Shown here piece by piece: positions 62,528 to 64,000 of a DNA stretch of 64,000 bases (within the stretch, counting starts at the first letter, position 1; each line of letters begins with the position of its first letter). A program made the translations under genes and the position numbers. The stretch lies in assembly GCF_037176765.1 (NCBI RefSeq), contig NC_090026.1, positions 133,001,752 to 133,065,751 on the forward strand. Reading direction: 5' to 3'. Source of the DNA: Anolis sagrei (lineage: Eukaryota; Chordata; Lepidosauria; Squamata; Anolidae). The notes beneath the pieces are model-generated. The model made no database searches, was not told the DNA's origin, and was given only the letters and a program-made list of their open reading frames with translations.

Positions 62528-63320
62528 AGTTAAAACTTGTGCGCCAGCTGTGCCCGTACCTTGGGAAGTCTGACTTGGCCATGGTAGTCCACGCTCTGGT
62601 TACATCCCGCCTAGATTACTGCAACGCTCTCAACGTGGGGTTGCCTTTGAAGACAGCTCAGAAGCTTCAACTAGTCCAACGCTCGGCAGCCATGATTCTA
62701 ACAGGAGCGGAATGCAGGGAGTATACAACCTCCCTGTTGTGCCAACTCCACTGGCTACCGATTTGCTACCGGGCTCAATTCAAAGTGCTGGCATTGACTT
62801 TTAAAGCCCTAAACGGTTCCGGCCCAAGCTACCTATCCGACCGCATCTTGGCCTATGAACCCACCAGGACTTTGAGATCTTCCAGGGAGGCCCTGCTCTC
62901 GATCCCGCCAGCCTCACAAGCATGGCTGGCGGGGACGAGAGATAGGGCTTTCTCGGTGGTGGCTCCCCGGCTGTGGAACGCCCTTCCCACAGACATTAGA
63001 TTAGCACCATCTCTAATGGTTTTCCACAAAAAAGTAAAGACCTGGTTATTTGTGCAAGCGTTCGAATAATTAGTGCAATGATTGGTAATGACATAGGAAT
63101 GGAACAATGGATGACAAATCTGAATCATGTTTTTTAGTGATGAGACGCTAATGAATGGTTACTATAGTAATTGTGTACTAACTGTGTATTAGATTAGGAT
63201 ATTAACTGTTTTATACTGGTGCATTGAATTTTGCTGTGTTATGTGTCTTGTGAACCGCTGTGAGTCGGCTCCGGGCTGAGAACAGCGGTATAGAAGTAAA
63301 GTAAATAAATAAATAATAAA
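62528..63320 (+). mobile_element. L2 LINE, 3' end
   Basis: An open frame to TAA at about 63069 reads KLVRQLCPYLGKSDLAMVVH, LVTSRLDYCNALNVGLPLKT and AFSVVAPRLWNALPTDIRLA. The 3' UTR and an (aata)n tail follow. Close to the 21083-23888 copy in sequence. Confidence 0.87.
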
Positions 63321-63889
63321 ATGTGAAGCAAGATGACCTTCTTATGAACTTTGACCAGCATTCCAGGACCCAGGTGTCACAACCACTTGAGTCTTCAGTT
63401 TTGTTAAAAGGACTTTTCAAGCATTTTCAAAATATGAACAATAGACAAATGGCCCCTCTCCTCAAGCCTCAGAGGGTCAAGGACCAGGCCACTTGAGGAG
63501 TAGAAAGCCCTTGGACATGCTAATCAATCTTCAAAAAGACATTTCCGCTCTGCGAGGTGAAGGGGATGTTGCCGCTTTCCAGACAATGACATTCCTGTTT
63601 CCCAGTAAATTAAATCAGATCAACAGATCCCATTAAGATACCAGTATCACTGCACCCTTGAACAATGGGCTGGCTCTGAGGAGCCGGATGAAAATATTGT
63701 TTTAGACTCTCATGTCAATGACCAGATCAGGTTTGAGGGCTTCCAGTAATCGCCCAGATCGTTTATCAATAAGGTCCGGGAAGGGCCATTCATAATCCCA
63801 TCATTAAGCAACTATTTCTCTTGTTTCTACTGCTGTTGCTCCTCTTCAAATACCATTGATAGAGAGGCCAAAGTGAGGCTTGGAGTCTC
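63321..63889. other. Low-repeat gene flank
   Basis: No repeat is recognised. Composition shifts from the AT-rich TE sequence to more mixed DNA, as expected near a gene. Confidence 0.4.
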
Positions 63890-63992
63890 ATTGGTTGAGA
63901 TGCATGAGTCCCCAGCCTCTCCTCCCGGCCCACTGACATCTGGGATTCTCCTGGCCAATCACAGCAAAGCTGGTTCAGGGGGCGGGGGCGGG
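63890..63992 (+). promoter_or_regulatory. Promoter-like cluster: two CCAAT boxes and a GC box
   Basis: An inverted CCAAT (attgg, 63890-63894), a direct CCAAT (63955-63959, 'tggccaatcac') and a double GC box ('gggggcgggggcggg', 63978-63992) lie within 105 bases outside any repeat. Spacing and order suit a TATA-less vertebrate promoter firing to the right, out of the window. No transcript start can be read. Confidence 0.4.
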
Positions 63993-64000
63993 AAATTCAA

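Overview
The window looks like squamate reptile nuclear DNA, most likely a lizard. The reasons are the mix of transposable elements (many CR1 and L2 LINEs, a BovB/RTE end, L1, a jockey/Ingi-like LINE, tRNA-derived SINEs, several hAT families including a SPIN/Charlie-like one, solo LTRs) and vertebrate immune-type genes with ordinary GT-AG introns. There are no bacterial-style genes, rRNA genes, true tRNA genes or CRISPR arrays. Most of the 64 kb is repeats nested in repeats.

Host genes. (1) A GIMAP/AIG1 GTPase on the + strand: a short coding exon (7721-7806, ATG at 7794) joins in frame to a long terminal exon (12946-13730), giving 265 residues with a C-terminal membrane anchor. (2) and (3) Two ecto-ADP-ribosyltransferase (ART) paralogues on the - strand. 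For each I found the signal-peptide exon and the main catalytic exon: 29204-29269 with 24690-25401, and 55766-55846 with 51559-52255. The first has an in-frame stop directly before its catalytic E-x-E motif. The second is open but reads Q-E-E there. (4) A possible signal-peptide-type exon at 20075-20222 (-) that I do not recognise. (5) Promoter-like sequence (two CCAAT boxes and a GC box) at the right edge.

Layout. 0-7.7 kb: BovB end, a hAT element, LTR-like repeat, L2 and CR1 copies. 7.7-13.7 kb: the GIMAP gene, with a TE-filled intron. 13.9-17.2 kb: a solo LTR inside another LTR-like repeat, then a mariner holding a foldback element that holds a hAT. 17.7-19.5 kb: jockey/Ingi-like LINE. 20.6-24.2 kb: a hAT with a minisatellite and a long-ORF L2 inside. 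24.4-29.3 kb: first ART gene. 30-49 kb: LINE, SINE and hAT nests. 49-56 kb: second ART gene with hAT, LTR and DNA-transposon insertions. 57-63.3 kb: hAT, CR1, L2 and L1. 63.3-64 kb: low-repeat DNA ending in promoter-like sequence.

The most unusual thing is a foldback family. It has an asymmetric end of about 33 bp and a long hairpin, and it makes target duplications of about 14 bp; this holds for seven copies here. I cannot place it in a known superfamily. The clean duplications on the other elements (8 bp for hAT, 5 bp for LTRs, about 11 bp for LINEs and SINEs) give a check on the boundaries and allow relative dating by nesting.
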